In this document: positions 12,578 through 24,768 of the stretch, in pieces
Position numbering within the stretch: position 1 is the first letter of the stretch
Layout of the letters: the number at the start of each line of letters is the position of its first letter
NCBI GenBank assembly: GCA_011947345.1
Contig: JAAVTG010000561.1
Coordinates: 186,001 to 250,000 of the forward strand
Length of the DNA: 64,000 nucleotides
From: Phytophthora quininea
Taxonomy: Eukaryota; Oomycota; Peronosporomycetes; Peronosporales; Peronosporaceae
Reading direction: 5' to 3'
Notes under the pieces: generated by a model
Databases searched by the model: none
What the model saw: the letters and a program-made list of their open reading frames with translations, nothing else
What the model was told of the DNA's origin: nothing
Program-made: the position numbers and the translations under genes

Positions 12578-12966
12578 ATGGTGCGGACTTTCTCTCATTA
12601 GAATTTAAAAAATATAATATTGACATTTGTTTACAGATTTTAACCCCCAAGGCTTACTATGCTACACATGACACCATGCCCCCACCAAACCAAGGTTTGT
12701 TAGCAGTATTACTGTCTTCGTTTTCGGATTAACTGAAGAGTTTTTGTTGTTGTAGTGATTGTGATGGCGTTAGCACATATTTTGATGAGAGATCAGTACC
12801 AAGCTGCAGATAGGAAGGAATGTTGTGGTTGACGGAGATGCTGACAACTGGAAATGGTTTTGACTTTGTTGTGAATGTTTTAGGCTACTGGGAAGCGAAG
12901 CACCGACCAAAGCGTGACGAATACTCGGCCGTCGAAGCAGATTCGACTGTAAAGGGATGTTTGTGA
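12578..12966 (+). CDS. Small multi-exon protein of about 70 residues, unrecognised
   Basis: A spliced reading can be assembled. ATG 12578-12580 is immediately followed by an intron (12581-12636). Exon 12637-12694 gives ILTPKAYYATHDTMPPPNQ. After intron 12695-12755 comes VIVMALAHILMRDQYQAADR, and a last exon from 12884 gives YWEAKHRPKRDEYSAVEADS and ends TGA 12964-12966. The first two introns are canonical and preserve frame; the donor of the last one is not obvious (GTTGTG or GTGGTT near 12,820). Codon use and the presence of three frame-preserving exons argue for a real gene. Its start lies 58 bases from the PIG-F start, so the two share one promoter region. No family is recognised; a small mitochondrial or membrane-associated subunit is possible. 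Confidence 0.45.
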
Positions 12967-13025
12967 CGAGGAACGGGTCATAATTTATAAACGGTTATGA
13001 ACAAAACTGGAGATACGGCCACAAC

Positions 13026-13978
13026 TCACGCGTCAAAGTCCAAAGAGTCCAGAGCAGTGGGGGACAGGAGCGTGTCCGTCCAATTGAGCAAGTTGTTTAC
13101 GGCGTCCTCGTCGACAGACTCGTCCAGATCGATGTCGTCTCCAGCTATCGTCGGAGATGAATTGTTGGGATCTAGATCGAGTTGGGGCTCGTTGGCTACC
13201 TTCTTTAGCAGGTTTAACGGAGGTAGCACCAAGGGCGGCGACTCTTTCGGTCTGTTGCTTGCAATCAACGCTGCTGCATTGGCAGGTACTGCTGACGGAA
13301 TAACTGGTAATCTTGCAACGATGTCAGCCGTAGTTTTACTGCATGATTGAGCCTCTGGCGAAGTGTTTACCGTCGAATTCTCATCCTTTCCGTCCTTGTT
13401 GTTACTGCCAGCCTGCTTGATCCACGTCGCGAACATTTTCTTGCGCCTCTGCACCTGCTCCAACGCTGTGAGTGGAGGTGCCTTCTTGCTCTTCTTTTTC
13501 TTTGGCTTGTGAGGCTTCAACGGAGGCTTGGCCATATACTCCTCATGCGTCTCTTGATTGTTAGCAGCTTTCACGTGTCGACTCGTACCATCTCCACCTC
13601 TCGAAGTGCCGTCTCTAGTCCTCGAAGCAGTCGACTGCGCGGACTGCGGTCGACTGGAGTTCCGACTGCCCGCTTCCGACTGCCCCCATCTCTTAACCGG
13701 GCACGACTAACTCCATGGGACGAACTGATTGTTCCCCTCTTAGCGCCAAGCAGAAGTGATGGCAATTTGGCCATCATCGGCTGCATCATCTCTCGAATCC
13801 GAGCCTCTTCGGTGGTCGGCAATTGTCCTCTCAGCTGGTCCTCGAACTCCTTCTTGAGCCTCTGAATCGCATCGTCCTGGATCTTAGCCAGTCGATACTC
13901 CTGCCATGGTCCGATGTACATGACTGCGATGCAAATGGAAACACTAACGAGCATCGCTCGCGTCGTTTCGTGCTTCAT
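13026..13978 (-). CDS. Unrecognised protein with N-terminal membrane segment and coiled coil
   Basis: The first half (ATG 13978) starts MKHETTRAMLVSVSICIAVM, a signal-anchor-like hydrophobic segment, followed by a charged helix (EYRLAKIQDDAIQRLKKEFE) and a basic Ser/Arg-rich region. Near 13,575 the frame slips by one. The second half continues as KAANNQETHEEYMAKPPLKP with lysine-rich KKKKSK, then an acidic C-terminus (DLDESVDEDAVNNLLNWTD). The two halves are read as one gene because they abut, share the strand and together leave no gap. No known domain is recognised. Function unknown. Confidence 0.55.
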
Positions 13979-14099
13979 ATAGCGTGGCCCGGCTAAATCC
14001 CGTCGTACTTATCGCGAACTTCAGGATCACATAGACCTGTCTGGGGTGTGGGTGTGCCTCGAGGCAGTGGCAATCTCGACGAGGGGCTGGCAAGTCGCG

Positions 14100-14375
14100 A
14101 TGGGTCTCGTGCGCGTACTGAAGGACAAGGCGCCGGTGATGGTCTTCTCGGGCTTTTGCGTAGCCGCAGCCTACGCTGTGTACTACGCACACCACCAGCA
14201 GATCACAGAGAAGAAGGTGAGCTTCGCCGTCTCACCCACCCGGTGGCCACTGTGATATTGACCCGACCATTTTGAATTTCTGCTGCAGACAATGCGTCAA
14301 GGAGTGATCAACGACATTAAGCGTGACCGACTCAAGCGGAGGGAGATGCAGCAACAACAGGAGCATCAGCAGTAG
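14100..14375 (+). CDS. PET117-like cytochrome c oxidase assembly factor
   Basis: Two exons (14100-14216 and 14289-14375) joined by a canonical intron (GTGAGC ... CTGCAG) encode 67 residues. A single membrane segment (VMVFSGFCVAAAYAVYY) is followed by HHQQITEKKTMRQGVINDIK and an Arg/Gln-rich tail. This layout matches PET117, a small inner-mitochondrial-membrane protein required to assemble complex IV: one membrane helix, then the Q/RxGVIxDIxRxxxKxxE segment. It is shorter than animal PET117 at the C-terminus. The assignment rests on that motif and the architecture only. Confidence 0.6.
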
Positions 14376-14395
14376 GAACAAATGAAAAGGGTGCT

Positions 14396-17300
14396 TCACG
14401 ACGATCTGGCGCTGCCCAACATTGCCACCTGGATGATCTCCAGAACCTTTTCACAGCGGTCTCGACCCAGGTAGTCGTACTTGAGCAGCATCTCTTCCGA
14501 CCAATATGGGAAGAAAGCAGCCAATTCAGCCGAGTCGACCAGGATCTGTCCTGTCGAAGCGCGGTTCCCTTCATCTGGCGAGCTTTTACCGCTGCCAGAT
14601 CCCTCTGCTGCGTGGCTAGTTCCTACATGCTCTCGTAGAACACTACTCACTCGCTCGAGAAACGAGACTGACCCCACTTCGAAGTCTCCAAGGGACTTGC
14701 TAGCATAGTAGCACACCAGCAATTCCATCGGATACTGCAGCAAGCAAAACACTTGCGAGGTGTTGCAGGAGCGACATTGTGGCCGCGCTAAGAGTTTCTC
14801 GAGTTCCTCAAAGAACGGATCCATGTTCTGAGCATCTGAGGACCGAACAAAGTCGGAGGCTGCCGACAAATCGACCAGTTCCAACGTCGTTTGCGTGCTA
14901 ACGACCAACTCTATGGCTTGGTCGATCTCGGATGGATTATCGGGGAATGCCGACTTAGAGCGATGTTGAGACCCAGAAAGACTAGCTTCCAGATGGACGT
15001 GGGCGTTCCATCCCGAGAACTTGCGCCGCGGTAGGGCGTCAATCCGAGGCGACGAAACAGAGCGACTTGCGATGGAAGAAGTGCTAACAGCGGTCTGTCC
15101 TCTTGTCCTCGAGCGAGATTGCTTGTGATCCAAGTAGACAGCCAGGCCTTCAGAAGATCGCAAGTATCACTTTCAAATTCCAAGTGTAAATACAAATCAG
15201 TCACGTAGCTGACAAACGTGCGCTCCCAAAGCCTCATCGTTGCCGAAGGCTCCTCCAGAAACGACTGCGAGTACACAAGTGCTCCCTCCAACCAAAGCGA
15301 GAAAGGAACAAAGACTTGTGTTGCAGGTTTCATTGCCAATGTCAGTTCGCTACCCCATTCAGGCAAACTCTTTCGTAGCATCGCCGCAGTCCTTTCATTG
15401 AGATAACGTTCATTGGATTGAGCCACACCGTTCGTCTGTATCGTGACTCGCACACATTTGGATCGGTTATGCAAGGCCAACATGCTGCTCTGCTTGTCGC
15501 CGCTGGGGTTTGATGTTTCGTTGACATCTCCAATCTGAATAGAAAGAAGACGAAGAATCCTTCCAGTGATCTCACGCAACTGGTTATAGGTATTATCTTC
15601 AGGTGAAGTCATCGCTACAGAATTCCGTCCGGAACACGCGACTAGAGCCGTATTGAGAAGAGCAGCCACCCAGAAACCCTGCCGAAGCGATTCTTCACGA
15701 GACTCTACTAATTTTTCCAAACTTGTGATCAGAAGATGAGTTTGAGTAGCACCATCACAGAACTCAGTCTTCATCAAGAACTCAAACACGTAGGGAAGCC
15801 ATGTCACTACAGACTCCTCGTCAAAGAGGGCTGCTGACAATGCCAGTCCGCCGTCAAAGATGGGAACGGGTGCTGTCGCAAGTTTCAGCGCATTTTGTTG
15901 GTAAATTGCTGACTTCGCACGTCTGGAACGCTGCTCAATTTCTACTGAATCGTCATCTTCTTGGTACGTAGAAGCCAAAATCGAAAACTCTAATCCTTTG
16001 AGAGGCGATTTCAATGCCGATGTCGCAGCGTCCGGAAGCAGCAGTCGGGCATTCTTTCGAGTTACTTTGGAAAGATAGTCAAAAGCCTCGGCCAATCGAC
16101 ATTTCACAATGGCTTTAGTAAGCAGAGTCGTGAGAGACTCGAGGTCCGGAAATGCAGCTGTAGACAGATACAAATGCAACGCCATCTCAATACGAACAGC
16201 GGACGGCAACGTTGAAGAAACCTCGGTGCCCAACAGAAGTCCACGCTCTGCTATACCTCCCGGTTTCCCGGCATCTTTTACAAACGTCTTCAAGGCGAAA
16301 ACCAAGTGAGAATCTAATGGGCTCATCAACAGCCGTAAGCTTTGAAACTCATTTGGAAACCATCGAATCAGTCTGGTACACAACAGCGAAAGCTCAATGT
16401 GAGATTCCTTTCCAATCAGCGAAGTACCGTGGTTATCCAGAGAGGATAACCAGTGTTCTAACTGCTGCTTGAACTCATTCAACGTCCCGACGGTATCTCT
16501 GATATGATCCATCAGTTTGTGTGCCTGGGCTACATCTGCAAGTTTTACGGCACGAAGTAGACGATTCAGGATGTCGCTGGAGTGCGACACTAGTTGTCTT
16601 TCCCCATTTCCTGGTAGGAGTGGACTTTTGCCATGCTCGATCGCTTCTCTAACAGTAGATAGCACTCGATACAGATGCTCGACCAGTGCAGGCGGGCAGT
16701 TGGTTGCGTTCTGCATAACCTCTGCGGTAAACGTCAACACCTCGCTGGTTTCTTCACGTACAACACTATCTGCCTCGTAGCACTCAAGTAGCTCCGGTAG
16801 GACATCAAGTCCAATCATTGCCCGATAGCCCCATCGATTGGCCCTTGTCGGGGATCTTTCGTGTGGGTACTTTGGTAAACATCCCAAGCTTCGCAAAAGC
16901 GAGTGAGTGACAGAAGGTAGAGCGGCGTTGGCTCACTCTCTTTCAAAGTAACATTGACGTCGCTCACAATGTCAGCAAATTGTTGTTTTCCCGTTTTTCG
17001 ACGCTTCTGAGAGCTTCGGATCGTACTTTTCATGGCAGAGACTAACGCTGGGAACAGTACGGTTTTTAAACCTCGCTGACTAATTCCTGCTGAACCACGC
17101 AAACTAGTTTGTACTCTTAGAATGCTTGCAATGAATGTAGATGTCCATTTTTGCCCCAAATTTGCCATCATCTCAGTGAGTACACGTCGGACCACCAAAC
17201 GATCATCTTCAGCACAAATTAACCGCCGTTGAACCAGTCCACCATTCGATATGACCTCCCCGTTCGTCACAATAATTCCAGTCATAATGGTAAGGCAGTA

Positions 17301-18858
17301 CATCTTGAAAACGCTCCAGAAATCGCCGTCCCGACTTGACAGTGTAGTGTCGATATCCTTCGCAGTCAGTACGCACTTTTCCAGAGCGAGACACCAGTTT
17401 ATTCCATCTTGAGAAGACCCTGTTGAGGGCGAATCATCATCCCATTGAACCATCAATGCATCCCATTGCCTCGTGATATTATCATGCCTACCACTAGTAT
17501 CATCCACAAAAACCTCGTAAAGAAACGAGAGCAAGTCGACTAACCGCATTCGGCTCGTTGTGGATTCCGACGTATTCGGTTCTGTAGGATGCTGCATTAT
17601 CGATCTCGTTAAGAGTTCACTCAAATATCCCCGCAAAATCTGTTTCATAGGTGTTGACCCAGCATTCCTAGCAAAAGTATACTGGTCAACACCTTTACTG
17701 CACGTGCTGCCAAAAGTGCCCCAGACTCGTACAACTGCGGTGATGATACTAGCCACATCAACAAACATACAGTGAATGGCCTCCACAACCACTTGCAGGC
17801 CAGGAAGCTGTGAGATCGGCACAATTTCTTGAGCTGGTAAAATTCTTGCATAACAATCACCTTTTACACAATGACGGAGCACGTCGACCAGCGTAACCTG
17901 TTTTACTTGCGCGAAGCGACTGAATTCTCGCTTCCACACACTCATCCACACAGCTGCGCGCTTCTGATCTTATCCTCGTGCGGGCCCAGCGGCCACTTGA
18001 CAAATCCGTTCATATGTTGAAGTCGGCAACGATGGCTCTGTAGTGTTCTCAGTTTTTACGAGTATTTCGGATCGTTTCCTGCGGCGGCAACTTGTTCCCG
18101 TATTAACTCCAAAACTCGTCGGTAATGCATTCGTAAATGCTTTTAAAGCTGCAACAGCTTTGTTCGCCAGTCCACTCCCGCTTCCTCCAACTTGTTAACC
18201 AGTCGCTGCGTACACTCCATTAGCAATTCCCACCCCCGTCTTTCGATCTCAATGGCTCCGCACTCACTCCTTCTCTGCAAAACACGCACTTGTTCTTCAC
18301 TGCTTTCGTCTCCACTCTACTCTGTGCCATGGCTTCCAGCACTTCTTCCAAAACCTTCTCACACACTTGCTGGACCCAATTCTGCGCTGTTTCCGCTCCA
18401 ATCTGCTGCTCCTGACTCTGTAGGACAAACGCCAATAGCAATAGCCTCAATCTTAGCGGTAATGTAGCTCCCGTCACCACATTTTGCAGCACTTCCAGGC
18501 TCTCCGACGTCACTAAACTCTTCACGAGTTCAGCACTAGAAATCGTCAGCAGATTGCACTGCGCCAATGCACGACAAAGTGCCGCCAGTGCGTCTGCTCT
18601 GTAGGTCTCTTGGCTATCGATCTGCGTCGTTATCCCTCGCTTCTGACGCTTCTTCTTTGGCGTAGGAGGCTGCGCAGCGACGGCTCTCCACTGCTTCAGG
18701 ACGTGGCGTTTGAGCACTGGGAAGCGCAATAGATAGCGCCAGCTGGGAGGCGGAGGCTGCAGGATGCAGCACTCGCAGAGAGGGTGCGCTGCGGAAGCGA
18801 CCGAGTCCGTGAAGAGCGCGCGGACGCCGCGGTCCAGCGCCGCCAACGCTGTATCCAT
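14396..18858 (-). CDS. Large helical protein (about 1,400 residues), unrecognised
   Basis: Four long open segments on the minus strand (18858-18220, 17951-16815, 16896-14911, 15163-14396) run into one another with small frame changes, so they are read as one gene. One break, near 18,225, lies in a GGGGG run; past it the alternative frame continues as ERRGWELLMECTQRLVNKLE. The protein is leucine-rich and alpha-helical throughout, has a basic patch (PKKKRQKRG) near residue 70 that could be a nuclear localisation signal, and has no enzyme motif. Size, solenoid character and the basic patch are reminiscent of large DNA-repair scaffolds such as FANCA, but I cannot show a diagnostic match. The gene sits between the PET117-like gene and clathrin. 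Function unassigned. Confidence 0.55.
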
Positions 18859-19122
18859 CAGTTGGATTGGAATGACTTGCGTTTTGTATGCTTCAACACG
18901 GAAATGAAAAACTTATCTAGATGAAGTTAGCCTAAGCACGCTACTCTCTCCACGCCAACCAGCTTCTAGGCGCGCTGTGGCCTCCACAACCTCCGCAAAA
19001 AGCTCCGCGGACTCCATCAAACTAAGAACACCACTACCGAAGCCCTCGAGCCCTGTCTTCATCTTCAACAGAGCGTCAACTCACTCCACGCCTGGCTGGC
19101 CCAGTCGAAACGCCGTGCTCAC
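18859..19122. other. Short intergenic region
   Basis: It separates the 5' end of the unrecognised helical gene from the 3' end of clathrin. No feature is recognised; it presumably holds the helical gene's promoter and the clathrin terminator. Confidence 0.4.
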
Positions 19123-22100
19123 TTAATACTGGTAGCCGCTGTTGCCGTACGGGTTGCTGCCCATGCTGCTCTGACTGCTAGCGTACGGGTTCTGCTGCTG
19201 CATGCCGCCCATGCCCATGTTGGGCTGCATTCCCATTCCCATGCCCATATTAGGCTGCATGCCCATGCCGTAGCCCGCCGACGGATCGTTGTAGGCAGTG
19301 GGGGCAATGGCGAGCATCGGCTGCATGCCGCCCATGCCGTAGGCAGGGTCCAGCGTCTGGGCGTCCATCTCGGGCTCCTGCGTCGTCTGCGTGCGTTCGT
19401 CCAGCACCGTCACCTTGTCGTTCAGGTTCTTAACGAATTGGATCATGTAGGGCATCACAAAGTCCACGTAGCCGTGGCGCCAGGCGAGCTCCATGGCCAC
19501 GTCGGGTTTGATCAGCTTGTAGCATGTAAACAGCGTCGCACAGAAGCACTCCTTGTCGTGCACCGACACGAAGAAGCGCAGGATGTCTTCTGCCAGCTCC
19601 GAGTCCTCCGAGTCGCTGGCGCAGTCGATGCAGTCCTTGTACATCTTGTCGGCCTTCGACAACTTCACAGACTGCGGGTAGCGCTTGTTCTTACGGTACA
19701 AGTAGGCAGCAATACGACGGAACTCCAGCAGCTCGTGCTTCTCGAGCTTCTGCGCCAACGAGATCTGGTCAAAGTTCTCGTACGCATCGACAGAGTCGCG
19801 AAGCGCCTGGTAGTCCTCGTCGTCGACCAGGATCTCGTTCAGCGCCTCGTTCACAGCCGACAAGTTCTCCTTCTGCACGTCCTTCAAGTACTCCACCACA
19901 AGTGGCAGGTTCTTGGACTTGCGCAGCTGGTGGACAACACGAGCGTGGTCCAAGTTGGGCGTCAGCACTTGCAGAAGACGAGTCAGCTCAAGTGGGTGCT
20001 GTTCTAGGTAGAAGTTAATGGCCTTGTAGTGGATCTCCTGGTTGCGGACCTTCTGGATGCAGTCCAGGAACAGGTCGTGCGAGAACGCCACGGGGTGGTC
20101 CACCATCGTGCGGACAGCGTTATCAAACTGACCATCTTCCTTGTACAAGTACACGGCGTGATCCCAGTGCAGACCCTTCTCACAAGCACGCAGGATCTTC
20201 GACACGTTCATGCGCGAGTGGAAGATCTTAATGTGCTCCATGAGCTTGGACGGCAAGTACTTCGAGTACAGAATCGCCAGCTCCGTGAAGATCCCGGCGT
20301 GAGCGCCTTCCAGGCCAAGACCCTGCTCCATCAACTTGAGCAGCTCGGCAGAGTGGCCGCGCTTCTCGTAGTGCAGAATCAGCTCCTCAAGGTGGTCCGG
20401 GTGCACGATAATGTGCAGACCACACAGCCCAGCGAGACGGAACTCATTTACATCTACGCAGGCGTAGTTAACCTCCTTCCACGTGCCGACGGAGTTGGCC
20501 TTGGTGGCGGCGTCCACAGCCTCACGGAACTTGCCCAGACGAACGTAGCAAATAGCGAGCTTGGCGTTGTTGTTGATGTTCTGGAACAGCAGCTTGGCCG
20601 CGTTGTACATGCCTTCATCGTAACACCGCTCGCCAATGTTCTGGATCTGAGCAACGTTGGGCGACGAAATGAATTCCTCGAGATCCGAGTACTTCTCCGT
20701 CTTAGCGTAAGCGTAGATGAGCGACGTGTCCAGGTACTGCTCCTTCACCGTGTTGCGAGCCATCTTGAGGTACGGTATCAGCTCGTTGTAGTCGTTAATG
20801 CGCTCGGCAGCAGCGATCACATCCACGTACGAGCTGGCATCGTTGGCCTTAATGAACGCAGACAGAGACTCGTGCACCTTGCCCTGGTCGAGCTGCGCCT
20901 TCGCCAAACGAGACCACACTTCCGACTCGTTGCAACGGTCAGCAAACTCATACGCACGCTCGTTGTCCTTGATGTAGTCCAACAGCACACCGATAGCCTC
21001 CACGTTGTGGTTCGTCTTCTTGTAGATCACGAAACCCTCTTCGTAAAGCTGGTACTGTTCTCCCACGGCAATGCGGGCGATCTCCGGACCGTCGAAGTTG
21101 TCAAGGCGGTTCACGTAGTCCATGACCTTCTCCTTTCCAGCCTTGATAGCCGTCAAGATCAACAAGTTCTGCAGGTTCTTGTTCTCTGAGAAGTCAGTGC
21201 CCTGAAGAACGATGCGCTCTAGCAGCTCAATCAGTTCGTTCGGCAGCTCTGCGTTCATGAACGCACGGACAGTGGTCGACACTTCGTCTGGGTTCTGGGT
21301 CTCAGGCAGTGCAGTCTGCACAACCTGGTCAATCAGAGCACGACGGCTGGGAGACTCCGCCTCGCCTTCCTCTTGCTTCACGAGGACCTTACCCCACAGG
21401 TCCAAGTCCTGACGCTCCACCAAGTATCGCGCCAGGTCCTTGAACAGACCGTTCTCCGTAGTCACGCGGATGAGATCGTCATCGCACGCGCCGCCGGCAC
21501 GACGGTAGGCAAGGTAGGCCAGAGCTGGGTCCAGCTTCTCGCAGAACTTACCAACCACCTCAGAGTCGTAGAACTGGTTGTTGATCAGGAACTGCTGAGG
21601 GTCCTTGTTGAGGGTGATGTAGATCTTACCAATAGCGTTGTGGGTCGCCGTCTCCGTGTTACCCTGAGCAACACGCGTCTCCAGCCACGGCTGCAGCAGA
21701 CGCAGACGGTTGCGCTTCTCAACCTGCTCACAGAGCTCATCCACAGGGCACTGCGCAATCTGGTTCAAGAGGTTCTTGATGTAGTCTTCGTTGCAGTCCA
21801 GATCCAGGAGCTTGCCAATGACAATAGGAGCCTTTTGGGGACTCACCTTCGTCACGTACACATCGATGTACTTCATCAGGTTGTTCGAGTACAAGTACTG
21901 CGTCAGTTCCTCCACGAAGTCGTAGCGGTCGCACACGTGGATCAGAGGGCGCGGGTCCTGCAGCTTGGACTCCTTTAGGAACTCCTTCACCTTCACGGGG
22001 TCGTACACAGAGGAGTCACGGCACACGCGCTCCACTTCCTTAAATTGGCCCATCTTCGTGGCCGCCTCAATGTACTTGAAGTGCAGGTCCGGGTCCTGCG

Positions 22101-24361
22101 AGAAGTTCACGATGGAGCCCAGGAAGAAGTACAGGCCGTCAAACGATTTGAACTTCTCGAAAACCTCCACGAGTTCCTTGCCGCCAAGCTGCTCTGCGTA
22201 TTTGGTAGCAACCTGCACGACAATCTGCAAGTTCTGGCGCATGTTGTGAGCCATAAGCGCGTTGATAAGCTCCATGGAAACCTCGCTCGTCAGCGTGCCG
22301 AAGAACGTAACAATGAACTCGTGGTTGATCGCCTGCGTGTTCACAACCACGCGCTTCAGATCCGCCAGCTCCGTGTAGTGCTCGAGGGCACGCTGGAACA
22401 GACCAGCCTTCTCGCAAAGCGCAGCAATACGCGGACGGTCGTAGTGAGTGAACATGTTGTTCGACAGAATGGCATCAGCCACTTGTGGCGAGCCACCGAG
22501 CAGGTTAATCTCCAACAGTCGCGTCTGCAAGTAGCCTTCTTCCGGGCGGTTGTTCTTCAAAGCCTCCAGCAGGAATGCAGTCGTCTCCTGGATACGGTTC
22601 ACCTGCATGAAAATGTCAACCACCGCGTTGACGTCGACAAGCGGACCGTTCTCGGCCACAGCCAGCTTCTGCGCGAAGTCGAGTGCACCCTGCGGGTTAG
22701 CGCGCACCAAGTTCTGCAGCATGAACGTGTAGTCGCAGCGGTAGTTGGTCTGGACGGCGTAGGCCACAATCTTGTCAAACTCACCACGCTGCACGAAGCA
22801 GTTGATAACCTTCTCCGGGACCTCGGCGCGCAGGTACACCGACAGTGCCATTGTTGTGTCCGACTGCGCCACCAGGTCGCCAAGCTCCTCAGAGCATTCA
22901 AGCTTGTCCTCCGACAGCCACTTCTGCAGCAGTTGACCACGGCCCTGCATCAGCACGGGGCGAGCCAGCTCGATGGACTCCATCTTGTTCAGCGTACCCT
23001 TCTCAAGCAGAACACTGAAGTACTGCAGGATCGGCTGGGGCTGACCGGGCTGGGCAGGCATCTGCTGGAAACGCTGGATAGTCTGCGGCGTACGCAGTGC
23101 GCCTTGAGGAGAAGCAGCGGCAAGACGAGCCGCCCCTGGATGTCATTCACGCCAACGAGACGGTTGAACTCCGTGAAGTAGAGCTCCTCAGCACCGGGCA
23201 GATCCAGACGCGTCGCCAAGGCCAGCGCCAACTGCGAGTCGCGCAGCGTGTTCACCACGTACGGCACGAGCTTGGTCTTGTTGATGGCAAAGTGCAGCAG
23301 CTGACCACGACGGGTAATGCCGAGCATACCCTTGGATTTGGACTCCAGACACGTGACAAACGTCGTGTCCTGCGAGACACGCGCACGGTAGATCGGCTTG
23401 CCCGAGTGGACATCAAACAGGAACAGATAGCCCATCTTCGTGATCATGTAGATAACGTCGTCTCCAGGACTGACCAGCATCGACACTGGGAAGTCGTTGG
23501 CCGCGTCGGCCGCGAAAGGGATCTGCTGCGGAGGCAGACGGAACACGCCACCAGGTGCGTCACGTTCGCGTCCGACTTCCATGATAAAGAGCTGCGGCGG
23601 CTGTCCGTCGCCCTTGGAGCCGGCGAACACGAGCACCTGGCCGTCGTCTGTCCGTCCAGGAGGCTTCATCTGGGCAAGGCACCAGCGTATCCCTGCAGCA
23701 CCTGGCTCACCTTCTTCTCGATCGAGTAGAGCTGCATGTTGCCGACGATGCGACCACCGTCTCCCTGGGAGATGCCCACCAGCAGCACCCACTGGCCGTC
23801 CACTGAGGCCTCGTAGCTGATGATCTGGGTGCCGGCGCCCAAATTAGCGTGACGGTCGAAGATCTTTGCCGGGGGCGAGTCGCCCTCGATGCTCCAGTGG
23901 AAAACGGCCGAGGCCGTGACCAGCGCGATGGTGTTGACCGAGATCCAGCGCCAGAAGACGACGGCCTCGTTCATCAGGTGCGACTTCATCTTGGCGCGTA
24001 GCTCCATGTTGAAGATCTGCAGCTGGTTCTCCGAGCGCAGCGCGATGACCTTGCTCACGGGGTTCATGATGGCGGCCTCGGCATTGATGGGGCGGCGCTG
24101 CACCGTGTTGTTGGCCGCCAGGTCCACGATCACGACGCTGGCGGCGCCGTTCACTTGCTCGCATACGCACACGAACTTGTCCGACTCCATGGTCGTGGTG
24201 CCGAACTTGACATAGTCCGGGTTCACGCCGATGGTGCCCAACTAAATGTGGTACAAATATTACACAAAATTAGGCCTCGGGATTGAAGTCTAACGCGTTA
24301 GATACCGAGCCCCACGTACGTTGAGCACTTCCCCGAAGGTGATGGGGAGGTCCTGCGCCAT
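19123..24361 (-). CDS. CHC1: Clathrin heavy chain
   Basis: Exon 1 (24361-24320) encodes MAQDLPITFGEVLN. After a short intron (24319-24242, GTACGT ... TTTAG) exon 2 continues LGTIGVNPDYVKFG and the N-terminal beta-propeller (NPVSKVIALRSENQLQIFN). The linker and the clathrin heavy-chain repeats fill the rest (PAQPGQPQPILQYFSVLLEK near 23,050; KLECSEELGDL), about 1,700 residues in all, as usual for the family. It forms the triskelion legs of endocytic and TGN coats. The C-terminus carries a Gly-Met-Gln-Pro-Asn repeat. Two one-base gaps break the frame: near 23,684 (TT where the conserved GAFAQMK needs TTT) and near 23,105 (GGGG where IQGAARLAA needs GGGGG). Both lie in homopolymers, so the gene is probably intact in the organism. 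Confidence 0.95.
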
Positions 24362-24573
24362 CTTGTCTCGCCTGCTGAGTGTCCTGTGCTGTGTTGCGTA
24401 TCGACGGGCGGAGAGGGAAGGCGGCGCTCCTCACTCGGCTCGGTCCGTTCGCTTCTTCCTCCGGCTCACGGCTTGCGGCACACGCGAGGGGAGACTTTTG
24501 GCTTTGCCCACGTGGAGACTGTTGGGAAGATCCGGCCGTTTTAAGCGCATATGCTAGATGCTAGGTTTCGTCG

Positions 24574-24645
24574 AAGCGCGCTTACATTTGAATCGTCACC
24601 ATAGTGAAAGCAAGTGTTCGGCGCGAAAGATACCTAAGCGCGCTT
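24574..24645. promoter_or_regulatory. Two copies of a 10-bp palindrome upstream of clathrin
   Basis: The perfect palindrome AAGCGCGCTT occurs at 24574-24583 and again at 24636-24645, each followed by TA(C/G)ATTT, in the 400-base gap upstream of the clathrin start. Repeated, spaced dyads of this type are plausible binding sites for a dimeric transcription factor. This is inferred from sequence only. Confidence 0.35.
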
Positions 24646-24768
24646 AGATTTTGACATGGCTACACGTAAGAGTTTTTACCGCAAAAACGGCAACTTCCTA
24701 GGCAGCGAACTTGTCCGACGTAGTAAGTGTCAGCCCCTTGGCCGCCATGTCGTCCAGAAATTGCTGCA

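Noticed and set aside
20029..23181. Two plus-strand open frames of about 380 residues inside clathrin
   Set aside because: Arg/Val/Leu/His-rich shadows on the opposite strand of a strongly conserved gene; GC-rich codons remove stops in the antisense frame.
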